This document shows positions 17,071 through 25,847 of a stretch of DNA of 64,000 nt, piece by piece; position 1 is the first letter of the stretch; the number at the start of each line of letters is the position of its first letter. The position numbers were made by a program, and so were the translations under genes. The notes below the pieces were generated by a model. That model ran no database searches, had not been told where the DNA came from, and worked only from the letters and a program-made list of their open reading frames with translations. Where the stretch lies: positions 310,001 to 374,000 of the forward strand of contig NZ_JAPFBW010000001.1 in NCBI RefSeq assembly GCF_026153205.1, given 5' to 3'. This stretch comes from Aquabacterium sp. A7-Y (GTDB taxonomy: Bacteria; Pseudomonadota; Gammaproteobacteria; Burkholderiales; Burkholderiaceae_C).

Positions 17071-17439
17071 ATGGACCCCTTGCTGACCCCCGCCGCCGGC
17101 GCGGCGCCCGCCGCGGGCGCGCCCGAGGACAAGGTGCGCGCCCAGGCCGAGGCCGCGGCGCAGAAGTTCGAGGCCTTTTTCATCACCGAGATGCTGCGCC
17201 AGATGCGCCGCACCACCCGGGAGATGGCCGCCGACGACAGCGCCTCCAACCAGCGCATCAACGAGGACATGCTGGACATGGCCGACGGCCGCACGGCCGA
17301 CACGCTGGCCGGCCAGCGCGCCTTCGGCATCGCCGACGCCATCCTGCGCCAACTATTACCGCCGCAGGCCCCCGGCGTGACGGCGGCGGTGGATCGGGCG
17401 TTTAAGCCCGGCGCGAAACCGGTCGCCTCGGCAGAGTAA
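17071..17439 (+). CDS. flgJ: Rod cap/scaffold protein FlgJ, N-terminal domain only
   Basis: The 122-residue product contains only the rod-binding half of FlgJ: QKFEAFFITEMLRQMRRTTR and YNEDM-like INEDMLDMADG followed by TLAGQRAFGIADAILRQL. Enteric FlgJ is about 310 residues and carries a glucosaminidase domain after this part. Here that enzyme is encoded separately at 9553. The gene sits seven bases after flgI, in the normal position. Confidence 0.92.
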   Translation: MDPLLTPAAGAAPAAGAPEDKVRAQAEAAAQKFEAFFITEMLRQMRRTTREMAADDSASNQRINEDMLDMADGRTADTLAGQRAFGIADAILRQLLPPQAPGVTAAVDRAFKPGAKPVASAE

Positions 17440-17456
17440 GCACCACCGTCGAAGCC

Positions 17457-18836
17457 ATGTCCATCATCCAGAACGCACTGTCCGGTTCGCTGGCCGCGCA
17501 AGCCGCGCTGAACACCGCCAGCCAGAACATCGCCAACGTCATGACGCCGGGCTACACCCGCCAGGGCGTGCTGCTGGTCGCCGCCAAGCCCAGCCAGGCG
17601 GGTTCGATGGGCGCCGGTGACGGCGTCAAGGTACCGGCGCTGCAGCGCTTCAGCGACGGCTACAAGAGCCTGCAGCTGTGGAACGCCGCGTCCGAGCTGG
17701 GCCAGCGCGAGAGCGTGCAACCCTACCTGGGCCAGCTGGAGCAGGTGATGGGCGACGAGGCCTCCAGCCTCAACGCCGGGCTGGACCAGTTTTTCGGCGC
17801 CCTCAACGCGGCCAGCGTCGAGCCCACCTCCAGCCCGCTGCGGCGCCAGATCGTCACCGCGGCCGACGCGCTGGCGCAGCGCTTCAACAGCCTGCACCAG
17901 GTGCTGTCCAACCAGCGTGCCTCGATCTACCAGCAGCGCCTGGCGAGCGTCGCGCAGATCAACACCTTGTCGGTCGACATCGCCGCGCTCAACCGCGAGA
18001 TTTCGGCCACCCGCGCCAGCGGTCTCAACCCCTCGGGACTGATGGACGAGCGCGACCAGAAGATCGATGCGCTGGCCGGACAGGTCGGCATCCAGGTGGT
18101 CGAGCAGGCCGACGGCAGCCGCAACGTGCTGCTGCGCAGCGGCCAACCGCTGGTGGTCGGCAACGCCGCCTCCACGATCGTCGCGCAGGGCCAGCCCGAC
18201 GGCACGCAGAAGCTGGTGCTGAGCTTCGCGAGCGAAAGCTTCACGCTCGCCACCGACCGCCTGGGCGGCCCGCTGGGCGGGCTGCAGGACTTCGAGCAGC
18301 GGGTGCTCGGGCCGCTGGTGGCCTCGGTGCGCGAGATGGCCGAGGCCATCAGCACCCGCTTCAACGACCAGCTGGCGGCCGGCTACGCGATGGACGGCAG
18401 CGCCGGCGCGCCGCTGTTCAGCTTCGACGCCTCCGCCGCCGACGGCCTGCTGCAGGTGGACACCAGCCTGTCGGCCGACGCGCTGGGCTTCTCGGCCGAC
18501 CCGGCCCAGCCCGGCAACAGCGACAACCTGCTGGAGCTGATCGAGCTGCGTCAGCAGCCGGTGACGCTGAGCTCGCTCGGCGACGTGCTGCTGCGCGATG
18601 CCTACACCCAGCTGGTGGGCAAGATCGGCACCGACAGCCAGCAGAACCAGACCGCGCTGAAGACCGCCCAGACCGTGCGCAACCAGGCCGAGGAGAGCTG
18701 GAAGTCCACCAGCGGCGTCAACAGCGACGAAGAAGCCATCAACCTGATGCAGTACCAACAGATGTACCAGGCCAACATGAAAGTCATCGCGGTGGCGAAC
18801 CAGCTGTTCGACAGCACGCTTGCGATGCTGGCCTGA
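17457..18836 (+). CDS. flgK: Hook-filament junction protein FlgK (HAP1)
   Basis: FlgK joins the hook to the filament. The 459-residue product has the N-terminal NTASQNIANVMTPGYTRQ motif, a FlgK D1 region with ASSLNAGLDQFFGALN, and the C-terminal SGVNSDEEAINLMQYQQMYQ block that is diagnostic of FlgK. It is somewhat shorter than the roughly 550-residue enteric protein because the central domain is reduced, which is common in lateral-type systems. Confidence 0.95.
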   Translation: MSIIQNALSGSLAAQAALNTASQNIANVMTPGYTRQGVLLVAAKPSQAGSMGAGDGVKVPALQRFSDGYKSLQLWNAASELGQRESVQPYLGQLEQVMGDEASSLNAGLDQFFGALNAASVEPTSSPLRRQIVTAADALAQRFNSLHQVLSNQRASIYQQRLASVAQINTLSVDIAALNREISATRASGLNPSGLMDERDQKIDALAGQVGIQVVEQADGSRNVLLRSGQPLVVGNAASTIVAQGQPDGTQKLVLSFASESFTLATDRLGGPLGGLQDFEQRVLGPLVASVREMAEAISTRFNDQLAAGYAMDGSAGAPLFSFDASAADGLLQVDTSLSADALGFSADPAQPGNSDNLLELIELRQQPVTLSSLGDVLLRDAYTQLVGKIGTDSQQNQTALKTAQTVRNQAEESWKSTSGVNSDEEAINLMQYQQMYQANMKVIAVANQLFDSTLAMLA

Positions 18837-18850
18837 GCGGAGACATAACA

Positions 18851-19762
18851 ATGCGCATCGCCAGCAGCCACTACCACAACACCATGAACACCGCGCTGCA
18901 GACCGCGTCGGCCCGGGTCGGCGAGGTGCTGCAGCAAATGGCCTCGGGCCAGCGCCTGATGGTGCCCAGCGACGACCCGGTGCGCCAGGTGCGTGTATCG
19001 CGCCTGCAGCGCGAGGACGCCGCGATCGGCCAGTACCGCGACAACATCGGCGCCTTGCAAAGCCGCCTGAGCCAAAACGAGGCGCTGCTCGGCAGCATGA
19101 CCCAGGACATGCTGCAGGCGCGCGACCTGCTCGTCTGGGCCTCCAACGGCGGCAACACCGCCGAGGACGTGGCGGCGATGGCCGACGCCATGAGCGCGCT
19201 GCGCGACAGCCTCTACTACAGCGCCAACAGCCGTGACCAGGAAGGCCGCTACATGTTCTCGGGCACCGCCACCGCGACGCCGGCGGTGGCCCTCGACACG
19301 GGCGCGGCGGCCGGCGCGCGCTACAGCTTCGGCGGCAACACCGTGACCCAGAAGGTCATGGTCGGCAATGGCATCACCCAGCCGGCCAACGTCAACGTGT
19401 CGGACCTGCACGAGCTGCTCAACCTGCTGGACCTGACGGTCGAGACCCTGCGGACGCCCGGCGCCTCGGTGGCCGATCCCGTCACCCGCGACACCTTGCG
19501 CAACACGCTGGACGGGCTGGATGTCACGCTCGGCACGGTGGGCGACCGCATCGCCTCGCTGGGCGGCGCGCAGAACATCCTCGAGACCCTGGACGGCAAC
19601 CACGAGAACGTGAGCCTGGCGAACCAGCAGGCCCTGATCGATCTGGGCCAGCTCGACTACGGCGACGCGGCGGTGCGGCTCAACGGCTACACCACCGCGC
19701 TGCAGGCGACCCAGAAGGCCTATGGCCAGGTGAGCCGCCTGTCGCTGTTCGACGCGCTGTAA
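18851..19762 (+). CDS. flgL: Hook-filament junction protein FlgL (HAP3)
   Basis: FlgL is the second junction protein. The 303-residue product begins MRIASSHYHNTMNTALQTAS and carries the flagellin-like N-terminal region with LMVPSDDPVRQVRVSRLQRE, a small central domain, and a C-terminal flagellin-like helix. It lies 14 bases after flgK. A longer in-frame reading from 17678 is an off-frame shadow of flgK. Confidence 0.94.
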   Translation: MRIASSHYHNTMNTALQTASARVGEVLQQMASGQRLMVPSDDPVRQVRVSRLQREDAAIGQYRDNIGALQSRLSQNEALLGSMTQDMLQARDLLVWASNGGNTAEDVAAMADAMSALRDSLYYSANSRDQEGRYMFSGTATATPAVALDTGAAAGARYSFGGNTVTQKVMVGNGITQPANVNVSDLHELLNLLDLTVETLRTPGASVADPVTRDTLRNTLDGLDVTLGTVGDRIASLGGAQNILETLDGNHENVSLANQQALIDLGQLDYGDAAVRLNGYTTALQATQKAYGQVSRLSLFDAL

Positions 19763-19789
19763 GCGAGCGACCGACCGGAGCCCTGCGCC

Positions 19790-20842
19790 ATGCAGATCAC
19801 CCCCCTCGCCAGCGGCGCCAACACGCCGCGCGTGGCCGCCAGCGACGAGGCCGCGCCCGCGGCCCCGCGCAGTGCCGGGCAGGCGGCGGTCGCCGCCCGC
19901 GAGACGCCCGCGCCCGCGCGCGCGCCGCGTGCCGGCCTGCGCTCGTGGGACCCCCGCTTCAACCAGCAGCTCGCGGGCGCCCAGCGGGCGCTGGACTTCC
20001 TCAACGAAACGGTGCGCCAGCTGGAGCAGCTCAAGACCCAGCTGGCCGGCCGCCTCGCGGCCGTCTCGGCCGAAGCGGGCGGCGCCCAGGCCGGCTCGCT
20101 GGAGCGCTCGCTGCAGCGTTTCGCCGCGCACTGGCGCCGGCGCGCCGAGGCCGGCGGCGGCACGCTGGACAGCCGGCTGGCCCACGTTGCGCAGGGTAGC
20201 GCCCGGCAGCGTTTCACGGTCCGCGGCCTGGAGCTGGCGAGCCTGCGCAGCGGCGGCGCCGAGACGCTGGCCTTCAGCGTGGGAGCGGCCGGCCAGAAGG
20301 CCGTGCGCGTGCACCTGGAGCCCGGGCTGTCGGACGATGAGCTGGTGCAGCGCCTCGACCAGGCGCTCGCGCCAGCCGGCATCCGCGCCGAGCGCGACGC
20401 CCGCGGCGAGCTGGTCTTCAGCACGCCGGAGTCGGAATGGGCCCGCGTGCGCGACGGCCTGGCCGTGCACGGCGGCGGCATCCGCTTTCCCGGCGGTGCC
20501 TTCCATGCCGCCCGCATCGAGGCGGAGCCCGAAGCGGTAAGGCCGGAATCCTGGGCCGTCGAGCAGCGCGCCAAGCTGCGCGAGACCCTGCAGGAAGTGC
20601 TCGACGCGCTCGACCGGGTGCGGCGCGCGCGCGAGTCGGTGCAGCAGGCGCTGGCGCGCAGCGGCGAACGCTTCGACGCCGGCGCGGCGCTGCAGGAGGC
20701 CGGCCGGGCGCAAGGCCAGGCGGTCGAGTTCGAGCGTGCTGCCGCGCAGCCGGGCTACGACCTGCTGCAGTCCATCGCCCCGGCCTTGAGCGGGCTCGGG
20801 CGCCACCGTGTGCTGGCCCTGCTCGGCCTGGGCGGCGGCTGA
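19790..20842 (+). CDS. Uncharacterised flagellar-locus protein after flgL (possible hook-associated, LafW-like)
   Basis: I do not recognise this 350-residue protein with certainty. Residues 1-50 are Ala/Pro-rich with no signal peptide. Residues 60-95 are a coiled coil (RALDFLNETVRQLEQLKTQL). Residues 130-230 look like a beta-rich domain with FSVGAAGQKAVRVHLEPG, GLSDDELVQRLDQALAPAGI and GELVFSTPESEW, resembling the inserts of flagellins and FliD. Residues 245-330 are helical again. The helix-domain-helix layout, absence of a Sec signal and position 27 bases after flgL suggest a secreted hook- or filament-associated protein. LafW of lateral systems occupies a similar place, but I cannot test homology. 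Ends the operon. Confidence 0.55.
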   Translation: MQITPLASGANTPRVAASDEAAPAAPRSAGQAAVAARETPAPARAPRAGLRSWDPRFNQQLAGAQRALDFLNETVRQLEQLKTQLAGRLAAVSAEAGGAQAGSLERSLQRFAAHWRRRAEAGGGTLDSRLAHVAQGSARQRFTVRGLELASLRSGGAETLAFSVGAAGQKAVRVHLEPGLSDDELVQRLDQALAPAGIRAERDARGELVFSTPESEWARVRDGLAVHGGGIRFPGGAFHAARIEAEPEAVRPESWAVEQRAKLRETLQEVLDALDRVRRARESVQQALARSGERFDAGAALQEAGRAQGQAVEFERAAAQPGYDLLQSIAPALSGLGRHRVLALLGLGGG

Positions 20843-20957
20843 CCTGCGCCCGCTGCGGCGTGTCGTGGCGGCTGTTCCGGCCGGATAAGCATTTTTCCTA
20901 GGTCGCGCTACGGCAACACCGAGCGCCGGGCCCGACCCTCCTGAATATCCTTACAGG

Positions 20958-23099
20958 ATGACCTCACCCAGCCGGCTGCAGCACGACGCGCGTGCGCCAC
21001 GCGGCGGCGGCAGGCTGGCAGCGTGGACGTTGACAGTGGCCGCCGTCGGCGCGGCGGCGTCGCTCGGACTCGCCCAAGCGGCCGGCGGCCAGCCGCAGGC
21101 GGTGCTCGGGCTGGGCCTGCTGCTGTCGGCGGGCGGCGCCGCGGTGTTGCCGCTGGCGAGCCTGCTGCGCCGACGTCGCCGCGACGCCGAGGCCGCCCGC
21201 GAGGCGCTCCAGGGGGCCGAGCAGCGGCATGCCGAAGTGCTGGCCGAACTGCGCCAGGCGCAGGCGCGGCTGCAGGAACAGGCGCAGATCGCGCAGGCGG
21301 CACCGGCCGCCGTGGACGAGCCGGCGCCGGGGTCGACCGCCGCGGACGACGCGCTGGCGGTCCTCGATCCGCAAGGACGGGTGCAGCGCTGGAATGCGGG
21401 CGCGGTGCGCATCTGGGGCCAGAGCCCGGAGGCCGTGCTGGGCCGTCCTTTCGAAGACCTCTTCGAACAGGCCGATCGGGTGCAGGTCCACGACGCCGTG
21501 GCGCAGGCCCTGCACGAGGGCAGCGGCCCGGGCGGCGCGGAGGTGCGGGCGCTGTCGGTCCAGGGTGATGCCTTGTGGGTGCTGCTGTCGGTCTCGCGTG
21601 CGCCGGACGCGGCGGGCCCCGGCCCCTGGCTGCTGGTGCGCGGCATCGACGTCACCGCCCGCCGCCTGGCCGACGACGCGCTGCGGCACGCACTGCGGGG
21701 CGCCCAGACGCACAACGCCCGGCTGCTCGGATTGAGCCGTGCCTCGGTCGAGATCAACCGCCTGATCGGCCATCCCGAACTGGCCCAGCGCATCGCCGAC
21801 GACGCCCGCCACCTGATTCCCGCCCACCTCTGCCTGCTCAGTTTGCGGCCGGCCGCGCCCAGTGCCGCGCCGGTGCACGCGATGTCGCTGTCTTCGCGCC
21901 ACGCGGGCCTGCGCGGCGGCGACCCGGACGCGCTGGGACAGGGCCTCTATGCGATGGTGATGCAGCACGCGAGCCCGCTGCTGCTCGGCAGCGAGGAACT
22001 GCAGCGTCATCCGCGCTGGAGCACCTTGGCTGCGGCTTTGCCCGGGCAGCCGGCGCTGCGCGGCTGGCTGGCGGTGCCCATGTTCGGGCGCGACGGCGAG
22101 CCGCTGGGCGTGCTGCAGCTGGCCGACCGCTACGAAGGCGAGTTCGATCACGAGGACCTCGCGCTGGCAGGCCAGCTGGCCCAGGTGGCGGCTGCCGCGA
22201 TCGAGTCCGACGCCTTGTGCGCGCGTGCCCAGGCGGTGGGCCGGCAGGCCCTGCCGCCTGCGGCCGAGAGCGGCTCTGTCGCTGCCGGCCAGCCGGCCGG
22301 CGGATCCGAGCCGGCCTTCCCGCTGGACGAACTCGCGACGCTGGCTTCGCAGGAGCTGCAGGAGCCGGTGCGCAAGCTGCAGGGTTTCGCCGAGCGCCTG
22401 CGTGAACGCCAGGCGGGCCGCCTCGACGACGCGGGCCGGCAGGACCTCGACCGCATCACGCAGGCGGCGGCCCGCCTGTCGCGCCTGCTTGCGGGGCTGC
22501 AGGACTACATGCGCCTCGCGGCGGCTCCGACGGCTTTCCGCAGCACCGACCTGTACGAACTCGCGCGCGCCGTGCTGGCCGACCTGGAGCCGGCACTGCG
22601 GCGCAGCGGCGCCGAGGTGAGCCTGCAGCCGATGCCGGTGGTGTCGGCTGACGCGGCGCAGCTGCAGCAGCTGCTGCGCCAGCTGCTGGACAACGCGCTC
22701 AAGTTCACGCATCCCGGCGTGCCGCCCCGGGTGAGCATCGCGGCGCGCACCATGGTGGCGCCGGCGTGGCCGGGCCAGGCCGCCCGCGCCATGGTGGAGC
22801 TGGAGGTGCGCGACGAGGGGCCGGGCTTCGACCCCGAGCATGCGGAGCGGGTTTTCCTGCCTTTCCAGCGCCTGCATGGGCGCAGCCGCTACGAAGGCTC
22901 CGGCCTGGGCCTGGCGATCGCGGCCCGGGTGGCCGAGCGGCACGGCGGCAGCATCGAGGCGCGCCCGGTGCCCGGGCAGGGCGCCTGTTTTGTCGTCCGG
23001 CTGCCGTTGCAGCAGGGCGAGGTGGAAGCGCTGCCGGTGCCGGCGGAGGCGCCGGGGCGGCCGGCAGCCGCCGGCGTGGCCGTGCAGGACGCGGCATGA
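20958..23099 (+). CDS. PAS-GAF histidine-kinase-like membrane protein with Gln in place of the H-box His
   Basis: The 713-residue product has two membrane helices (about 19-41 and 47-69), a coiled coil (72-115), a PAS domain (about 133-250, VLDPQGRVQRWNAGAVRIWG), a GAF domain (about 255-420), a dimerisation helix pair and a HATPase_c domain (about 560-695) with N-box LRQLLDNALKFTHPG and G-boxes DEGPGFD and GSGLGLA. The H-box region reads ASQELQEPVRKLQGF, where canonical proteins have SHDLQEP: the phosphoacceptor is Gln465. The ATP-binding half looks intact, so the protein may bind ATP without autophosphorylating. It starts 115 bases after the flagellar operon and is followed 13 bases later by the next signalling gene. 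Confidence 0.85.
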   Translation: MTSPSRLQHDARAPRGGGRLAAWTLTVAAVGAAASLGLAQAAGGQPQAVLGLGLLLSAGGAAVLPLASLLRRRRRDAEAAREALQGAEQRHAEVLAELRQAQARLQEQAQIAQAAPAAVDEPAPGSTAADDALAVLDPQGRVQRWNAGAVRIWGQSPEAVLGRPFEDLFEQADRVQVHDAVAQALHEGSGPGGAEVRALSVQGDALWVLLSVSRAPDAAGPGPWLLVRGIDVTARRLADDALRHALRGAQTHNARLLGLSRASVEINRLIGHPELAQRIADDARHLIPAHLCLLSLRPAAPSAAPVHAMSLSSRHAGLRGGDPDALGQGLYAMVMQHASPLLLGSEELQRHPRWSTLAAALPGQPALRGWLAVPMFGRDGEPLGVLQLADRYEGEFDHEDLALAGQLAQVAAAAIESDALCARAQAVGRQALPPAAESGSVAAGQPAGGSEPAFPLDELATLASQELQEPVRKLQGFAERLRERQAGRLDDAGRQDLDRITQAAARLSRLLAGLQDYMRLAAAPTAFRSTDLYELARAVLADLEPALRRSGAEVSLQPMPVVSADAAQLQQLLRQLLDNALKFTHPGVPPRVSIAARTMVAPAWPGQAARAMVELEVRDEGPGFDPEHAERVFLPFQRLHGRSRYEGSGLGLAIAARVAERHGGSIEARPVPGQGACFVVRLPLQQGEVEALPVPAEAPGRPAAAGVAVQDAA

Positions 23100-23112
23100 G
23101 GAACACAAGGCC

Positions 23113-25629
23113 ATGACGCAGGAAGTGCGCGTCCTGTTGGTGGATGACGACGAGGAAGACCGCTTGCTGCTGCAGGACATGCTGTCCGGTGCCCGCCCCG
23201 GGGCGCCGCGGCACGTGTTCAGCGGGGTGGACAGCCTGGAGGCGGCTGCGCCCGCCCTCGCGAGCGGTGCCCACGACCTCTGTCTGGCAGCCTCGCAGCT
23301 GGGGGCCCAGCGCGGCGAAGCGCTGCTGGGCCTGCCTCACGGCCCGGCGGGGCCGGTGCCGGTCATCCTGCTGCTCGGCAGCAGCGACCCGCAGCGCGAA
23401 CGCGAGCTGCTGGCGCGCGGCGCGGCTGATTGCCTGGTGAAGGGCGAGATCGACGCGCGTGCGCTGGTGGCTGCGATCCGCGGTGCACTGGCGCGCCACC
23501 GGGCCCAGGCAACGCTGGTCGCCGAACGCGACCAGCTGCGCGCGCAGCTGCGCACCGAGGTCGAGACGGTGCGCGAGCTGAGCCAGGCACAGCGCCGTCT
23601 GGCGCGCCGCGAAGCGAGCCTGCGCGCGGTGCTGCACGACAGCGCCGATCCCTTGCTGATCGTCTGCGCGGCACGCCGCCTGCTGTATGCCAACCCGGCT
23701 GCGCTGCAGCTGCTGGGCGACGCGGCGCAGATCGGTGCGCGGCTGCCCCTGCCTGCGTCCGCCATCGAGGACGGCAGCGAGCACCTGGCGCTGACCGATG
23801 CCCGCGGTCTGCAGCGGCGTTTCCAGCTGAGCGCCTCGCACACCGAGTGGGAGGGCGAGCGCGCGACGCTGCTGGCCTTGCGCGAGCGGGCCCTCGCCGG
23901 CGCTGTCGACGCGCTGACCGGGCTGCCGGGGCGCGAGCGCATCGAGGACCTGTTGGGCGAGCAGATCGAGCGCAACCACCAGCAGGGCCAGCGCCTGGTC
24001 GCGCTGGCGATCGACCTCGACCACTTCAAGGAAGTCAACGACACGCTGGGCCATGCGGCCGGCGATGCCCTGCTGCGCGAGGTGGCTCAGCGTCTGGCCG
24101 CCTGCCTGGGACCACAGGACCTGCTGGCGCGGCTGGGCGACGACGAGTTCGTGGCCCTGCTGCCCGGGCTGGACTCGGCCGAAGCGGCGCGCCCGGTGGT
24201 CGAGGCGCTGCTGGCGGCGGTGGCGCTGCCCTGCGAGCTGGCCGGGCGCACCCTCTATCCCGGTTGCAGCATCGGCGTGGCCGTGTCCGGCAGCGGCAGC
24301 GCGGCCGATCCGATGCAGCTGCTGCGCCATGCCGACGTGGCGCTGCATGCGGCCAAGCGGGCCGGACGCAACACCTGGCAGGCCTGCAGTCCCGAGCTGG
24401 TGCTGCGCCTGAATGAAGGCATCGAGTTGCGCCAGCGCCTGCAGACCGCGATACGGCAGCGCGAGTTCGAGCTGCACTACCAGCCCGTGATCGACCTCGA
24501 CAGCGGCCGCGTTTGCGGCGCCGAGGCGCTGATCCGCTGGCAGCACCCCGGGCTGGGCCAGCTCAGTCCGGCGCGTTTCCTGCCGCTGGCGGAGCAGAGC
24601 GGCCAGATCGTCGCGCTGGGCGCCTGGGTGCTGGAGCAGGCCTGCGAGCAGCACCGCCGCTGGCTGGACCAGGGCCTGCTGGATGGCGCGGTGGCCGTCA
24701 ACGTCTCGGCGCTGCAGCTCGAGCGGGCCGACTTCGTGCCGCAGCTGACCGAGGTGCTGCGCCGCACCCGGCTGCCGGCCGGGCGCCTGGAACTGGAGTT
24801 GAGCGCCTCGCTGCCGCTGGATCCGGCCGGCCGTGCGACCGAGACGCTGTGGCGCCTGCACGAGCTGGGCGTGCGCCTCACGGTGGACGACTTCGGCGCC
24901 GGGCATTCGGGCCTGGACCTGCTGCAGCGCCTGCCGGTGGACAAGATCAAGCTCGACCGCTCTTTCCTGGCGCGGCTGGCCGACGGCGGCCAGGACGCGG
25001 CGCTGGTGCAGGGGGTGATCGCCATGGCCCGGCAGCTGGGCCGCTGCGTGGTTGCCGAGGGGGTGGAGAGCTCGGCCCAGCTCGAGCTGCTGCACCGCCA
25101 CGGCTGTGACGAGGCGCAGGGCTACCTGATCGCGCTGCCGGTGCCGGCGGCCGCCTTCGGCGATTTTCTGCGCGACTTCAAGGCGCCGACGCAGCAGCGT
25201 CTGCAGGACGGGAGCGAAGCGCCGCCGCGTTTGCTGATCGTGCACGCGGAAGCCGGCAGCCAGCGTGCGCTGGTGCGGGCCTTGCAGCGCGAGCGTTGCA
25301 GCATCGTCACGGCCGGCAGCGGGTCCGAGGCGCTGGCGCTGCTGCAGCACGGTGGGGCCGAGTTGGTGCTGGCCCACCAGCACCTGCCCGACATGAGCGG
25401 CATCGAGTTCATGGAGGCGGCTGCGAGCGCTGCGTCGGTGCCCGCTCGCACCCTGCTGTGCGGGCCCCTGGACCTGCCTGCGGCCCGGCAGGCGCAGGCG
25501 CAGGGCCGGCTCGACGCCTGCCTGACGGTGCCCTGGGACGACCAGGTGCTGCGCGAGCACGTGCGCGAGGCACTGCGGCGCGGCCGCGCTGCAGCCGGCC
25601 TGGTTTCCGTGGCGCCCGCGGCCGGATGA
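23113..25629 (+). CDS. REC-PAS-GGDEF-EAL-REC protein with degenerate receivers
   Basis: The 838-residue product has an N-terminal receiver-like domain (1-120), a coiled coil, a PAS-like segment (about 170-250), GGDEF (270-430), EAL (435-690) and a second receiver-like domain (703-830). The expected phospho-Asp is Ala60 in the first receiver (DLCLAASQLG) and His755 in the second (LVLAHQHLP). The GGDEF motif reads GDDEF (342-346), and no RxxD inhibitory site precedes it. EAL (471-473), DDFGAG, KIKLDRSF and VAEGVE are present, but the metal-binding Glu of the TES motif is Ala565. Catalysis of c-di-GMP synthesis is unlikely and hydrolysis doubtful. It may act as a c-di-GMP sensor or scaffold. ATG at 23113 chosen; open frame upstream to 22840 overlaps the previous gene. 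Confidence 0.88.
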   Translation: MTQEVRVLLVDDDEEDRLLLQDMLSGARPGAPRHVFSGVDSLEAAAPALASGAHDLCLAASQLGAQRGEALLGLPHGPAGPVPVILLLGSSDPQRERELLARGAADCLVKGEIDARALVAAIRGALARHRAQATLVAERDQLRAQLRTEVETVRELSQAQRRLARREASLRAVLHDSADPLLIVCAARRLLYANPAALQLLGDAAQIGARLPLPASAIEDGSEHLALTDARGLQRRFQLSASHTEWEGERATLLALRERALAGAVDALTGLPGRERIEDLLGEQIERNHQQGQRLVALAIDLDHFKEVNDTLGHAAGDALLREVAQRLAACLGPQDLLARLGDDEFVALLPGLDSAEAARPVVEALLAAVALPCELAGRTLYPGCSIGVAVSGSGSAADPMQLLRHADVALHAAKRAGRNTWQACSPELVLRLNEGIELRQRLQTAIRQREFELHYQPVIDLDSGRVCGAEALIRWQHPGLGQLSPARFLPLAEQSGQIVALGAWVLEQACEQHRRWLDQGLLDGAVAVNVSALQLERADFVPQLTEVLRRTRLPAGRLELELSASLPLDPAGRATETLWRLHELGVRLTVDDFGAGHSGLDLLQRLPVDKIKLDRSFLARLADGGQDAALVQGVIAMARQLGRCVVAEGVESSAQLELLHRHGCDEAQGYLIALPVPAAAFGDFLRDFKAPTQQRLQDGSEAPPRLLIVHAEAGSQRALVRALQRERCSIVTAGSGSEALALLQHGGAELVLAHQHLPDMSGIEFMEAAASAASVPARTLLCGPLDLPAARQAQAQGRLDACLTVPWDDQVLREHVREALRRGRAAAGLVSVAPAAG

Positions 25630-25847
25630 GGGGCGGATCGGCAGACGGTGGCGGCGCTCGCGCGGGAGCATCGTTTGCTGCCCATCGGAAGCAGGGTGGC
25701 CCACACGACGGCGCCGTGCCCAGGGATGCAAGCCCCGGGTCGCGGCTGCCTCCCCAGCCCGCCGCGGCCGCCGTGGCGGCACGCCGTTCGCTTTTTCAAC
25801 AAGGGGCAGCCGTTGGTGTCCAGCCAGGCCCGGGCTGCGGGCAGTTC

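Noticed and set aside
15906-18851. A 981-residue minus-strand open frame opposite flgI-flgJ-flgK
   Set aside because: Shadow frame rich in Gly/His/Arg; it crosses three well-identified flagellar genes.
20868-20895. GCCGGATAAG as a sigma28 -10 element after the flagellar operon
   Set aside because: One base differs in spacing from GCCGATAA and there is no TAAA-type -35 box at the proper distance.
22705-25782. A 1025-residue minus-strand frame opposite the GGDEF-EAL gene
   Set aside because: No family motif; GC-skew shadow of the coding strand.
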